A stretch of 64,000 nucleotides of DNA, taken from the NCBI RefSeq assembly GCF_019266065.1, contig NZ_LPNR01000125.1, positions 124,001 through 188,000 of the forward strand. Direction: 5' to 3'. Position numbers and translations under genes: made by a program. Source of the stretch: Nocardia sp. MH4. GTDB lineage: Bacteria > Actinomycetota > Actinomycetes > Mycobacteriales > Mycobacteriaceae. Shown one piece after another: positions 17,487 to 26,015 of the stretch (within the stretch, counting starts at the first letter, position 1; every line of letters begins with the position of its first letter). The notes beneath the pieces were generated by a model, which was given only the letters and a program-made list of their open reading frames with translations, had not been told where the DNA came from and did not search any database.

Positions 17487-18733
17487 GCACGACGCCCCGC
17501 ATCGAGGACCTGCTGCGCGAACTCGCCCCGCAGGTCCTCGGTGTTCTCGTCCGCCGGTTCGGCGATTTCGACCTGGCCGAGGATGCCGTGCAGGACGCGC
17601 TGCTGGCCGCGGCGACCCAATGGCGGACCGAGGGACTACCGGAGCATCCGCGCGGCTGGCTGATCCAGGTCGCCCAGCGCCGGATGGCCGACGCGGTACG
17701 CGCCGAGGTCGCGCGGCGGCGCAGGGAGACCACGGTGTTCGTGCGCGAGGTGCCGGTCGAGGCGAGCGGCCGCGACGACACCCTCGACATGTACTTCCTG
17801 TGCTGCCACCCCGATCTGCCGCCCGCCGGCGCGATCGCGCTGACCTTGCGCGCCGTCGGCGGCCTGAGCACCGCCGAGATCGCCGCCGCCTTCCTGGTCC
17901 CGGAAGCGACCATGGCGCAACGCATCTCCCGCGCGAAGAAGCGCCTGGCCGAATCGGAGCGTCCGTTCGCCGACGGCGCGCAGGACAGCGCGCGGCTGAG
18001 CGCGGTGCTGCAGGTGCTGTACGTGATCTTCACCGAGGGTCACACCAGCAGCGCGGGCGCGGGGCTGCGCCGCGGCGACCTCTCCGCCGAGGCGATCCGG
18101 CTGACCCGCGCGCTGCGGGCCCTGCTGCCCGAGAACACCGAGGTCACCGGCCTGCTCGCCTTGATGCTGCTCACCGATGCCCGCCGGGCCACGCGCTCGG
18201 GTCCGCACGGCGAACTGGTCCCGCTGCACGAGCAGGATCGCACCCGCTGGGATCGCGCCCAGATCACCGAGGGCCTGCGCCTGCTCACCGCGACGATGTC
18301 CACCGGGCTCACCGGGAACTACCAACTCCAGGCCGCGGTCGCGGGCCTGCACGCCCAGGCCGCGCGCGTCCAGGACACCGACTGGGCCCGGATCCTGGTG
18401 CTCTACACCATGATCGAACGGGCGAACCCGAATCCGATGGTCACCCTGAACCGGGCGGTGGCGACCGCCATGGTGCACGGCCCGGCCGCCGGGCTCGCGG
18501 TCGCCGACACGGTGGCCGAGCCGCTGGCCCGCTCCCACCGGCTCGCCGCGGTACGCGGGCACCTGCACGAGATGGCGGGCGAGGACGCCGCCGCCGTCGC
18601 GCAGTATCAGCTGGCCGCGAAGCAGACGGCGAGCGTGCCGGAGCGCGACTACCTGCTGTTGCGCGCCGCCCGCGTGCGGTCGGGCGCGGCGGGCTCGCCG
18701 CAGCGGCCTGCGGAAACCACGCCCGCCCACTGA
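17483..18733 (+). CDS. ECF sigma factor of the ECF42 type with long C-terminal helical (TPR-like) extension
   Basis: RNA polymerase sigma subunit of 416 residues. Sigma region 2 covers about 10-75 (FDLAEDAVQDALLAA and HPRGWLIQVAQRRMAD), and region 4 about 110-165 (LSTAEIAAAFLVPEATMAQR). The rest (about 190-410) is a DUF6596/TPR-like extension with EGHTSS and the conserved NPMVTLNRAVA. In this group the C-terminal domain, not a separate anti-sigma factor, is thought to control activity, and none is encoded nearby. GTG start inside the yciI stop. A matching promoter motif lies upstream of the operon. Confidence 0.9.
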   Translation: MSTTPRIEDLLRELAPQVLGVLVRRFGDFDLAEDAVQDALLAAATQWRTEGLPEHPRGWLIQVAQRRMADAVRAEVARRRRETTVFVREVPVEASGRDDTLDMYFLCCHPDLPPAGAIALTLRAVGGLSTAEIAAAFLVPEATMAQRISRAKKRLAESERPFADGAQDSARLSAVLQVLYVIFTEGHTSSAGAGLRRGDLSAEAIRLTRALRALLPENTEVTGLLALMLLTDARRATRSGPHGELVPLHEQDRTRWDRAQITEGLRLLTATMSTGLTGNYQLQAAVAGLHAQAARVQDTDWARILVLYTMIERANPNPMVTLNRAVATAMVHGPAAGLAVADTVAEPLARSHRLAAVRGHLHEMAGEDAAAVAQYQLAAKQTASVPERDYLLLRAARVRSGAAGSPQRPAETTPAH

Positions 18734-18800
18734 GCGTCGGCCCGGGCGGGGAAGCCCGGCGGGCTCGCGCCGAGATCCGGCCTCGCTTGGCCGTGGTCGG

Positions 18801-19214
18801 CTAGCCCGACTGCTCGAGGTTGGCGATCATGTGCGCGAGAGTGTCGGTGAACGCGGCGAATTCGGCCGCGGTGATCCCCTCGGCCAGTTGTCCACGGATG
18901 GCGCCCACCGACCGGGCGGCGGACTCGTGCGCCGCCCGACCGACGTCGGTGGCCGCCCACCGACCGCTGTCCGCGCGGGCGATCCAGCCCCGCGTGGCCA
19001 GTGCGGTGGTGACATCGGTGATCGACTCGTCGGCGGAGTCCCAGAACGGACGCAACGCGTCGACCGGATCGGCGCCGGGGTCCCGGACGATCGTGGTGAG
19101 CGTCTGCCATTCCCGACGCGACATCCCGACACTGTCCACCGCCCGATCGAAGGTCGCTTCGATGAGTCGGTCCAGGCGTTTGACCTGATAGCCGATCAAT
19201 CTGCGCTCGGTCAT
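18801..19214 (-). CDS. MarR-type winged-helix regulator
   Basis: A 137-residue protein with the helical frame of MarR regulators: N-terminal dimer helix, a putative recognition region around SITDVTTALATRGW, a wing (ADSGRWAATDVGRAAHE), and a C-terminal dimer helix (EFAAFTDTLAHMIANL). The regulated pathway is unknown. It is divergent from a second MarR-like gene, and the 71-base gap has repeated ATTACATGT motifs, so the two probably share an operator. Confidence 0.75.
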   Translation of the reverse strand: MTERRLIGYQVKRLDRLIEATFDRAVDSVGMSRREWQTLTTIVRDPGADPVDALRPFWDSADESITDVTTALATRGWIARADSGRWAATDVGRAAHESAARSVGAIRGQLAEGITAAEFAAFTDTLAHMIANLEQSG

Positions 19215-19225
19215 CGTCCACCTTT

Positions 19226-19266
19226 CATGTCTATCGACAATTACATGTCCTATTACATGTATATGT
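19226..19266. promoter_or_regulatory. AT-rich operator region with repeated ACATGT motifs
   Basis: Between the two divergent MarR genes, ATTACATGT occurs at 19240-19248 and again at 19252-19260, 12 bases apart. Partial copies are TCATGT (19225-19230) and ATATGT (19261-19266). ACATGT is itself palindromic. Such AT-rich spaced half-sites in very GC-rich DNA are typical MarR operators and must overlap both promoters. Confidence 0.6.
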
Positions 19267-19285
19267 TCGAAGGTAGCATGAGCCC

Positions 19286-19696
19286 GTGGACGAGGTCGAG
19301 CGGATCGAACGGGCGATGATCACCATCCGGCGGCGGCAGACCCGGCGCACCCTGGCGGCGGACGCGCCGAGCGGCCAAGCCTTCGACGTGCTCGATGTCG
19401 TCGAGGACGCGACCGCCCCGACGGTGTCCACGGTGGCCGCAGCCCTGGCCGTCGACCAGCCCCGCGCCAGCAAGCTCGTCGCGGCCGCCGTGACCGCGGG
19501 CTACCTGCGCCGCGCCGCCGACCAGTCCGACGGCAGACGCTCACTGCTGGTGCTCACCGAGCAGGGCCGGGACCTGCTCGACCGCGCGCACGAGCGCCGC
19601 CGCGGCGCCTTCGACCGCGCGATGACCGGCTGGCCGGATGCCGACCGCGCCGAGTTCGCCCGCCTGCTCGGCCGGTTCGTCGACGGCCTCGACTGA
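19286..19696 (+). CDS. MarR-family transcriptional regulator
   Basis: A 136-residue winged-helix protein. The DNA-binding core is TVSTVAAALAVDQPRASKLVAAA followed by the wing AADQSDGRRSLLVLTEQGRDLL, and a C-terminal dimer helix ends in LLGRFVDGLD. Ligand and targets are unknown. GTG start at 19286 (MDEVERIERA). It shares the intergenic region with the divergent MarR gene and is followed 25 bases later by the Nudix gene on the same strand. Confidence 0.82.
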   Translation: MDEVERIERAMITIRRRQTRRTLAADAPSGQAFDVLDVVEDATAPTVSTVAAALAVDQPRASKLVAAAVTAGYLRRAADQSDGRRSLLVLTEQGRDLLDRAHERRRGAFDRAMTGWPDADRAEFARLLGRFVDGLD

Positions 19697-19721
19697 CCGC
19701 GCGGATGGCAGACTCTGGTTC

Positions 19722-20198
19722 GTGACGGAGGTATTCAGCGCGGGCGTCCTGGTCTATCGGCACGGCGCGGACGGGATCGAGGTGCTGCTCGGACACCTGG
19801 GCGGCCCGCTGTGGGCGAAGAAGGACGCCTCGGCGTGGTCGATCCCCAAGGGCGAGTACGTCCCCGAGGAGGAATCGGCGCGCGTGGCCGCGGCCAGGGA
19901 GTTCACCGAGGAGCTCGGCCTGCCGGTGCCCGAAGGCGAATGGACCGCGCTCGGCGAGGTGCGATACGGCAGCGGGAACCGGCGCAAGACCGTCACCGCG
20001 TGGGCCGTCGAGGGCGATCTGGATCCGGCCGACGTGGTCCCGGGAACGTTCGAGATGGAGTGGCCGCCGCGCTCGGGCCGCCGCGCCGAGTTCCCCGAGA
20101 TCGACCGGGCGGCCTGGTTCGATCCGGCCACCGCGCTGGACAAACTCGGAAAAGGTCAGCGCCCCTTCCTCACCCGGCTGACCGAGCTGATCGGCTGA
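19722..20198 (+). CDS. Nudix hydrolase
   Basis: Probably hydrolyses a nucleoside diphosphate linked to another group. 158 residues starting VTEVFSAGVLVYRHG at a GTG. The Nudix box GEYVPEEESARVAAAREFTEELGL-like segment spans about residues 43-66 and keeps the REFTEE core, with one extra residue between Gly and the first Glu. SIPKGE before it fits the MutT/DR1025-like group. The exact substrate cannot be named. The frame upstream of 19722 overlaps the MarR gene and is rejected. Confidence 0.83.
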   Translation: MTEVFSAGVLVYRHGADGIEVLLGHLGGPLWAKKDASAWSIPKGEYVPEEESARVAAAREFTEELGLPVPEGEWTALGEVRYGSGNRRKTVTAWAVEGDLDPADVVPGTFEMEWPPRSGRRAEFPEIDRAAWFDPATALDKLGKGQRPFLTRLTELIG

Positions 20199-20243
20199 CC
20201 TCGCGTGCCCCGGGCGTTCACGGACGCGGAGTAGATTGCGGTC

Positions 20244-20675
20244 ATGCCCAGCGACCTGCAGCTGAAGATCATGAACGCCGGTCACCGCGCCCTGCTCACG
20301 CTCACCGGCGGCCGGGTCGGCAACCGCATCTTCGGGATGCCGTCCCTCGAGCTGACCACGATCGGCCGCAAATCCGGCACGCCGCGCAAGGTGATGCTGA
20401 CCGCGCCGGTCGTCGACGGTGACACCATCGTCGTGGTCGCCTCCCGCGGCGGCGATCCGACCCACCCGGCCTGGTATCTCAACCTGCGCGACAACCCCGA
20501 CGTCGAGGTGTCGCTGCAGACCGGCCCGACCCGCCCGATGACGGCCCACATCGCCACCCCCGAAGAACGGGCGACACTGTGGCCCCGGGTCGTCGCGGGC
20601 TACCGGGGCTACGGCGACTACCAGACCAAGACCGACCGGGAGATCCCGCTGGTCCTGCTGACCCCGCGCACCTGA
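20244..20675 (+). CDS. Deazaflavin (F420)-dependent nitroreductase-family protein, Ddn-like
   Basis: A 143-residue split-barrel protein of the F420H(2)-dependent oxidoreductase group found in actinobacteria. Motifs: LTTIGRKSGTPRKVML (cofactor phosphate region), VVASRGGDPTHPAWYLNL, and the C-terminal IPLVLLTPR. Mtb relatives reduce quinones and activate nitroimidazoles. The ATG at 20244 is 45 bases after the Nudix stop. Its stop codon abuts the convergent AraC stop. Confidence 0.85.
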   Translation: MPSDLQLKIMNAGHRALLTLTGGRVGNRIFGMPSLELTTIGRKSGTPRKVMLTAPVVDGDTIVVVASRGGDPTHPAWYLNLRDNPDVEVSLQTGPTRPMTAHIATPEERATLWPRVVAGYRGYGDYQTKTDREIPLVLLTPRT

Positions 20676-21623
20676 TCAGACCAGCGCGGCCCGGAACTCC
20701 GTCGGGCTGCTGCCGCGCGAGCGCTTGAACGCGGCGCTGAACCCGAAGGCGTCGGAGTAGCCGACACTGGTCGCCACCTGAGCGACGCTGCGCGCGGGAT
20801 CGGCGAGCAGTTCCTCGGCCTCGGCCATCCGCCATTCGGTCAGATAGGTCAGCGGCGGTTCGCCGATCACCTCGGTGAACCGCTTGGCGAACAACGCCCG
20901 TGACACCGCGGCCTCGGCGGCCAGGCTCGCGACCGTCCAGCGCTGGAACGGTTTGGCGTGGATGGCTTCCAGTGCCGGACCGACCACCGGGTCGGCCATC
21001 CCGCGATACCAGGCGGGCGCGCAGTGCTGCTGTTCGGCGAGCCAGGTGCGCAGGTTGCAGACCAGCGCCCAGTCCAGCAGGCGGTCCATCATCGCCTGCG
21101 AGCCCGCGCTGTGCCGGACGGCCTCGGCGGCGGAATCCTCGAGCCAGGCGCACACATCACTGTCGGCGGCGACCACCATCACCGGCGGCAGGGCGCGCAA
21201 CAGCCGCTCGTGTCGCCTGCCCGAGGCGCGATAGGCTCCCACGATCATCGAGGTCTCCTCCGGGACACCGGTTTCGCCGACCTCCTCGATCAATTCCGGT
21301 GTGGCACAGCTCAGATCGGCCGGACCGAAGCCGTTCGGCACGAAGCAGGACAGTTCGTATTCCACCGGTGCGCGATCGTCGGGGGTGTCGATGTCGATGA
21401 GCCGGAACGGTTCTGCGGCCTGCACCACCGCCGTGTCGCCCGCGACGAGGCGGGTGCGCGAACCGTCGGCGAGCACCAGGGTGCCGCCACCGCGCAGGAC
21501 GCACACCATGATCAGCGGCGCCCGGTCGGCGAAGTGGATCGTCCACGGCGCGCGCAGGACGGCATGGGCCAGGACCGAGCCGTCGGCACGGATGCCACTC
21601 AGCAGTGAACTCAACGGGTCCAT
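20676..21623 (-). CDS. AraC-family regulator with N-terminal cupin
   Basis: Transcription factor of 315 residues. Residues about 1-190 form a cupin_6-type sensor (APLIMVCVLRGGGTLVLADG). The C-terminal 100 residues carry two HTH motifs (WTVASLAAEAAVSRALFAKRF and SVAQVATSVGYSDAFGFSAAF). This subgroup usually controls a neighbouring oxidoreductase. Here it is divergent from a quinone reductase-like gene 125 bases away, the likely target. Confidence 0.86.
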   Translation of the reverse strand: MDPLSSLLSGIRADGSVLAHAVLRAPWTIHFADRAPLIMVCVLRGGGTLVLADGSRTRLVAGDTAVVQAAEPFRLIDIDTPDDRAPVEYELSCFVPNGFGPADLSCATPELIEEVGETGVPEETSMIVGAYRASGRRHERLLRALPPVMVVAADSDVCAWLEDSAAEAVRHSAGSQAMMDRLLDWALVCNLRTWLAEQQHCAPAWYRGMADPVVGPALEAIHAKPFQRWTVASLAAEAAVSRALFAKRFTEVIGEPPLTYLTEWRMAEAEELLADPARSVAQVATSVGYSDAFGFSAAFKRSRGSSPTEFRAALV

Positions 21624-21748
21624 GCCACCAGCGTAGACGAACTCCTATCAACCCGAGATGATCACCCATAGATCGTCCACGCGAATCGCGGTTGACTCGA
21701 AGACACGGGGCGCACCGCCCCACACCACGATCGAACAGGGAGCCCACC

Positions 21749-22480
21749 GTGTCGCAGTCGCCCATCACCACCGTGCCGACCGGCCCGACCACCACCGGGT
21801 CGCAGCAGTCCGAATCGAACACTCGCACAGCGCTTGTCGTGCTCGCCCACCACCGCGCCGACTCGCTGTCGGCCCATATCGCGCGCCGCGCGGCCGACCG
21901 GCTCACCGCCGCCGGGTACACGATCGACTTCCTGGATCTGCACGCCGAGAACTTCGACCCGCGAATGACCGTGGCAGACCAGCCCGACTGGGGCGACCGC
22001 GACAAGCGGTACTCCCCCGGGACCGAGGCGCACATGCGGCGGCTACTGACCGCCGAGGTGGTGGTCGTGGTGTTCCCGGTCTACTGGCAGAGCGTGCCCG
22101 CGACGCTCAAGGGCTGGATCGACAGCGTCTGGAACTACGGATTCGCCTACGGCCGCAGCAAGCCGCGCCTGGCGGGCAAGCGCATCCTGTGGCTGGGCCT
22201 GGCGGGTGCGACCGCGGGCGACGAGATCCTGCCCGGCATGCAGCAGTTGCTGGAAGCCCAGCTCAGCGCGGGTCTGGCCTACTACAGCGGTTTCGCCGAC
22301 TCTCGCGTCGGTCTGCTTCCCGACGCCGAGGATCAGCCGCAGAGCCTGGACGCCGAAGGCAACCTGATCATCGGCGAGGCGATCAGCGGCGATGCCCGCA
22401 TCGCGCACTACGCCGCGTTCGAGGCGACCGCCGAGGGCTTCGTCGACGATTTCCTGGCCGCGCAGTTGGTGAACGCCTGA
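21749..22480 (+). CDS. NAD(P)H:quinone oxidoreductase, flavodoxin-like fold (MdaB/KefF type)
   Basis: Flavin reductase of 243 residues. After a polar Ser/Thr-rich N-terminal tail of about 25 residues comes the flavodoxin-like fold: ALVVLAHHRADSLSAHIA, then VVVVFPVYWQSVPATLKGWID and WNYGFAYG (FAD and NAD(P) contacts in this family). It probably makes two-electron reductions of quinones in the cytosol. The start is the GTG at 21749 after AGGGAG; the longer frame from 21692 has a basic leader unlike the family. Probably under the divergent AraC regulator. Confidence 0.82.
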   Translation: MSQSPITTVPTGPTTTGSQQSESNTRTALVVLAHHRADSLSAHIARRAADRLTAAGYTIDFLDLHAENFDPRMTVADQPDWGDRDKRYSPGTEAHMRRLLTAEVVVVVFPVYWQSVPATLKGWIDSVWNYGFAYGRSKPRLAGKRILWLGLAGATAGDEILPGMQQLLEAQLSAGLAYYSGFADSRVGLLPDAEDQPQSLDAEGNLIIGEAISGDARIAHYAAFEATAEGFVDDFLAAQLVNA

Positions 22481-22486
22481 GGACCG

Positions 22487-22525
22487 GCGATCGCGCGGTG
22501 ACCGGCCCGGTCACCGCGCGATCGC
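22487..22525. terminator. Two-way terminator, 17-bp perfect stem
   Basis: Bases 22487-22503 pair perfectly with 22509-22525 over a 5-base loop, directly after the quinone reductase stop and before the end of the convergent dehydrogenase. Its stem is among the longest in the window. Confidence 0.85.
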
Positions 22526-22550
22526 GCCCGACGGCGGTCTCCCACGGCGG

Positions 22551-23369
22551 CTAGATGCCGGGAAGTGCGCGCAGCAGGACACCGAAGAGTTCGGTGGGCG
22601 TGCCGGATTCGGCGGCCGCCTTGTCGATGGTGCCGAGTGCGCCCGCGGTGAATTCGGCGCTCTGCTCCGGGACGTAGTTCTCCGGGTCGTCGATGCCGGG
22701 GGCGTACTGCGCGAGCATGGTCGTCATCGCCTGCAGGAACGGCGCCATCAGCGTGGCCAGGTGCGCCGCGGTGCCACCGGTGGTGCGTACCATCTTGCCG
22801 CCCTGCTGGAAGCCGGCGAACATCGAGTACATGCCGCCCAGGATCGCCAGGTCGTACATCGCCGCGGCGCCGAAATCCGCGCCGACGAACTCGGCGCGGC
22901 CGAACAGCTCCAGCACGGCGCGGAACCGCTCGAAGGCCGCGGTCGCGCCGCTGTAGAGCACGAACGCCGCCGGTCCGCCGATCATCGACGGCACGGCCAT
23001 GATGCCGCCGTCGATCAGGTCGACTTCGTTGGCCAGCGCCCACGCGCCCAGCGACCGTGCCTGCTCCGGCGTGGTGGTGGTCAGGTTCACCACGGTGCGA
23101 CCGCGCAGTCGCGCCGCGGCGGGCTCGACGTGTTCACGCACCGCCGGGTCGTCGAGCACGCACAGGATCACCAGATCGGCCGCCGCCATCGCCTCGGCGG
23201 AGGTCGCCGCGAGCACCGCGCCCTCGGCCACCAGCGCCTCGGCCCGCGCCGCGGTGCGGTTCCACACCGTCACCTGGTGGCCGCCGGCGAGCAGCGCCCG
23301 CGCCAGCGCCGTGCCCATCGCGCCGAGACCGAGCACCGAAACCCGCTGTGCCGTCGCCGAGTTGGTCAT
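22551..23369 (-). CDS. NAD(P)-dependent oxidoreductase, beta-hydroxyacid dehydrogenase/imine reductase type
   Basis: A 272-residue two-domain dehydrogenase. The Rossmann domain begins VSVLGLGAMGTALARALLAGG. The long inter-domain helix and a helical C-terminal domain follow (LAILGGMYSMFAGFQQGG). The usual catalytic lysine of hydroxyisobutyrate dehydrogenases is not in place in this helix (aspartate/tyrosine-type DL appears instead), which is closer to imine reductases. The ATG at 23369 follows AAGGGG. Divergent from HxlR, which probably regulates it. Confidence 0.82.
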   Translation of the reverse strand: MTNSATAQRVSVLGLGAMGTALARALLAGGHQVTVWNRTAARAEALVAEGAVLAATSAEAMAAADLVILCVLDDPAVREHVEPAAARLRGRTVVNLTTTTPEQARSLGAWALANEVDLIDGGIMAVPSMIGGPAAFVLYSGATAAFERFRAVLELFGRAEFVGADFGAAAMYDLAILGGMYSMFAGFQQGGKMVRTTGGTAAHLATLMAPFLQAMTTMLAQYAPGIDDPENYVPEQSAEFTAGALGTIDKAAAESGTPTELFGVLLRALPGI

Positions 23370-23434
23370 GTTTCCCCTTGGTTCGGAGTTCTGGTTGCCG
23401 GTCGGCAACGCACTCCTAGATTCGCTGGTAGCGC

Positions 23435-23482
23435 TACACTGCACAAGTACCGACTATCAAGTCCAATACTCACCAAAAAGTA
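23435..23482. promoter_or_regulatory. Candidate HxlR operator between divergent genes
   Basis: The 125-base gap has an AT-rich stretch with spaced ACT/AGT half-sites: AAGTAC (23445-23450), ACTATCAAGT (23453-23462, an inverted repeat), and ATACT through AAAGTAAGT (23466-23485). HxlR proteins bind AT-rich elements of this general form. Boundaries are approximate. Confidence 0.4.
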
Positions 23483-23494
23483 AGTAAGGCGAGC

Positions 23495-23851
23495 ATGAAG
23501 CAGCGAGAGCGTCCGTATTCCTGCGGTATCGATGCCGCGCTCGATGTCGTCGGCGGCAAGTGGAAGGCGCTGATCCTGTGGGCGTTGTCCACCGGCACCC
23601 AGCGTTTCGGCGACCTGAAGCGACTGGTCCCCGGGGTGACCGAGAAGATGCTGATCCAGCAGCTGCGCGAACTCGAGCACGACGGCATCGTCCACCGCGA
23701 GGTCTACGCGCAGGTGCCACCGAAAGTGGAGTACTCCCTCACCGAGCTCGGGGTATCACTCAATGCGGCGCTGGTGACGCTCGGCGCGTGGGGCACCGAG
23801 CATATGGACCACATCTGCGAGGTCAAAGGCGTTCTCGCGCCGGTGCACTGA
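23495..23851 (+). CDS. HxlR-family transcriptional regulator
   Basis: A 118-residue winged-helix protein with the full HxlR pattern: CGIDAALDVVGGKWKALILW, RFGDLKRLVPGVTEKMLIQQLRELE, and the wing VPPKVEYSLTELG. A single cysteine at position 10 (YSCGID) is the residue used for redox or electrophile sensing in some family members. Divergent from the dehydrogenase at 22551-23369, its likely target. Confidence 0.9.
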   Translation: MKQRERPYSCGIDAALDVVGGKWKALILWALSTGTQRFGDLKRLVPGVTEKMLIQQLRELEHDGIVHREVYAQVPPKVEYSLTELGVSLNAALVTLGAWGTEHMDHICEVKGVLAPVH

Positions 23852-23876
23852 CGCCCCACGATCGCGAAGAGGGGGC

Positions 23877-23904
23877 GCGACGCCCGTTCACCGACGGGCG
23901 TCGC
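23877..23904. terminator. Two-way terminator between hxlR-type gene and purC
   Basis: GCGACGCCCG (23877-23886) pairs perfectly with CGGGCGTCGC (23895-23904) over an 8-base loop in the 60-base gap between two convergent genes. Confidence 0.75.
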
Positions 23905-23911
23905 GGAAACC

Positions 23912-24781
23912 TCAGGACTGGATGCCACCCCAGGTCTTGCCGGTGATGCGCTCGTAGGCCTCTTCGTACTTGCGCCGGGTCGCCTCGACCACGTCGGCGG
24001 GGATCTCCGGGCCCGGGTACTCCTTGTTCCAGCCCGTGGAGGTCGACCAGTCGCGCACGAACTGCTTGTCGAAGGAGCGCTGGGCGCGGCCCGGCTCCCA
24101 CTCGTCGGCGGGCCAGAAACGCGAGGAGTCGGAGGTGAGCACCTCGTCGCCGAGGGTGAGAACGTCACCGTCCCAGCCGAATTCGACCTTGGTGTCGGCG
24201 ACGATCACACCCGCCTTCGCCGCGTGCTCGGCACCGCGCGAGTAGATCTCGAGGGTGAGATCGCGCAGCCGCTCGGCCACCTCGCGACCCTCCTGGTTCA
24301 CCACGTCGGCGAAGCTGATCGCCTCGTCGTGCCCCTCGGCAGCCTTGGTGGAGGGGGTGAAGATCGGCTCGGGCAGCTTGTCGCCGTCCCGCAGCCCCGG
24401 CGGCAGCGCGATACCGGACACGGTGCCCGACTGCTGGTACTCCTTGAGCCCCGACCCGGTCAGGTACCCGCGCGCGATGCACTCGACCTGGACCATCTTC
24501 AGCGGCTTGACCCGGATACCGCGCCCGGCGAACTCGGCGGGCACGTCGGTGGCCGAGACCACGTGGTTGGGAATGCCGGTGAAGTACTCGAACCACCAGT
24601 TCGACAGCTGCGTCAGCAGCGCGCCCTTCTCCGGAATCGGCGTCGGCAGCACGACGTCGTAGACCGAGACGCGGTCCGACGCGACGAGCAGCAGGGTGTC
24701 GCCGTCCTCGTAGAGGTCACGAACTTTCCCGGCGTGCACATGCTTCAACGTCGAGCCTCCGAATCCTGGGTGGGCGTACAT
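23912..24781 (-). CDS. purC: Phosphoribosylaminoimidazole-succinocarboxamide synthase (SAICAR synthetase)
   Basis: Joins aspartate to CAIR using ATP in purine synthesis. The 289 residues contain KHVHAGKVRDLYE (N-terminal ATP site), LLLVASDRVSVYDVVLPTPIPEKG, VECIARGYLTGSG, and DTKVEFGW followed by DEVLTSDSSRFWP, all family hallmarks. The ATG at 24781 adds a short leader before LKHVHAGK; no other purine genes are adjacent in the window. Confidence 0.96.
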   Translation of the reverse strand: MYAHPGFGGSTLKHVHAGKVRDLYEDGDTLLLVASDRVSVYDVVLPTPIPEKGALLTQLSNWWFEYFTGIPNHVVSATDVPAEFAGRGIRVKPLKMVQVECIARGYLTGSGLKEYQQSGTVSGIALPPGLRDGDKLPEPIFTPSTKAAEGHDEAISFADVVNQEGREVAERLRDLTLEIYSRGAEHAAKAGVIVADTKVEFGWDGDVLTLGDEVLTSDSSRFWPADEWEPGRAQRSFDKQFVRDWSTSTGWNKEYPGPEIPADVVEATRRKYEEAYERITGKTWGGIQS

Positions 24782-24988
24782 CCTCGGTATGCAAGGACTG
24801 TACCGGCCACCCCCGGCACCGAATCCGACCTGGTCACCACGACGCGAGGGCGGTCACATTCCGATGCGGCGCGCTCTCGCCCAGGCCGCGACGGCGGTGG
24901 CCGACGTGTGCCCAGCCTGGCCGTAGCCGCGCCGCGATGACGGTCACCGGTGCGCAGCCGGACCAGCCGCGGTCGGCGGGGTTGCCGC

Positions 24989-25945
24989 TCAGGCGGTCGC
25001 GCGCTCGCCATCGGCGACGCGGAACGTGCGGCGGTAGGCCAGCGGGGCGACGCCGACGGCGACCTGGAAGTGCTGGCGGAGCGAGGTGCCCGTCGCGAAG
25101 CCGACGCGGCTCGCGATCTGCTCGACCGACAGATCGCTGGCCTCGAGCAGGAGCCTGGCCCTGGCGACGCGTTGCTGGGTGAGCCAGCGACCCGGACTCG
25201 TCCCCACTTCATCGACGAAGCGGCGCGCGAAGGTGCGCTGACTCATTCGCGCGTGCCCGGCCAGTTCCGCCATGGTCAGCGGAAGCTCGAGGTGTTCGAG
25301 CGCCCAGTGCCTGGTCGCGGCGGTGCTGGCCATCGCGGGATCGGGGACGGGCTGGTCGATGTACTGCGCCTGACCGCCTTCGCGCCACGGCGGCACCACG
25401 CAGCGGCGCGCCACGTGGTTGGCCACCGCGCTGCCGTGGTCGGCCCGCACGATGTGCAGGCACAGGTCGACGCCGGAGGCCGCGCCCGCCGAGGTCAGGA
25501 CGTCGCCGTCGTCGACGAACAGCACGTCCGGATCGAGCCGGACCCGGGGGAAGTGCCTGCGGAACGAGTCGGCCATGCGCCAGTGCGTGGTCGCGGGCCG
25601 CCCGTCCAGCAAACCCGCCGCCGCCAAGACGAACGCTCCGGTGCAGATCGACACGATCCGGGTGCCGGGCCCGATCCGCGCCAGCGCGCCCAGGGTCACC
25701 TCGCCGAGCCCGTGCAACGCCTCGGTGATGTCGGAGGCCGGAATCACCACCGTGTCGGCGGTCGCCAGCAGCTCGGGACCGTGTTCGACGGCGATCCGGA
25801 AGTCGGCGCAGGTCCGCACCGGCCGCCCGTCGGCCGAGCAGGTGAGTACCTCGTAGCGGTCGTCGAGGGTCCCGAAGATCCGCTGGGGCGTACCGAGTTC
25901 GAACGGGTAGACGCCGTCGAGCGCCAGGACCACCACGCGATGCAT
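24989..25945 (-). CDS. GlxA-type AraC-family regulator (DJ-1/PfpI sensor domain)
   Basis: A 318-residue regulator. Residues 1-165 form a DJ-1/PfpI-like domain (VVVLALDGVYPFELGTP; nucleophile-elbow motif SICTGAFVLAAAGLLDGR with a cysteine). Residues about 215-310 carry two HTH motifs (MTMAELAGHARMSQRTFARRF and SVEQIASRVGFATGTSLRQHF). Often senses nitrogenous or aldehyde metabolites. Divergent from a quinone oxidoreductase gene 70 bases away, the likely target. Confidence 0.88.
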   Translation of the reverse strand: MHRVVVLALDGVYPFELGTPQRIFGTLDDRYEVLTCSADGRPVRTCADFRIAVEHGPELLATADTVVIPASDITEALHGLGEVTLGALARIGPGTRIVSICTGAFVLAAAGLLDGRPATTHWRMADSFRRHFPRVRLDPDVLFVDDGDVLTSAGAASGVDLCLHIVRADHGSAVANHVARRCVVPPWREGGQAQYIDQPVPDPAMASTAATRHWALEHLELPLTMAELAGHARMSQRTFARRFVDEVGTSPGRWLTQQRVARARLLLEASDLSVEQIASRVGFATGTSLRQHFQVAVGVAPLAYRRTFRVADGERATA

Positions 25946-26015
25946 GGCACGATTCTATCGGAGGATGACAATCTTGCCATTTTCTCGCCGGGTCGCACCC
26001 GGCACCGTTGACCCC

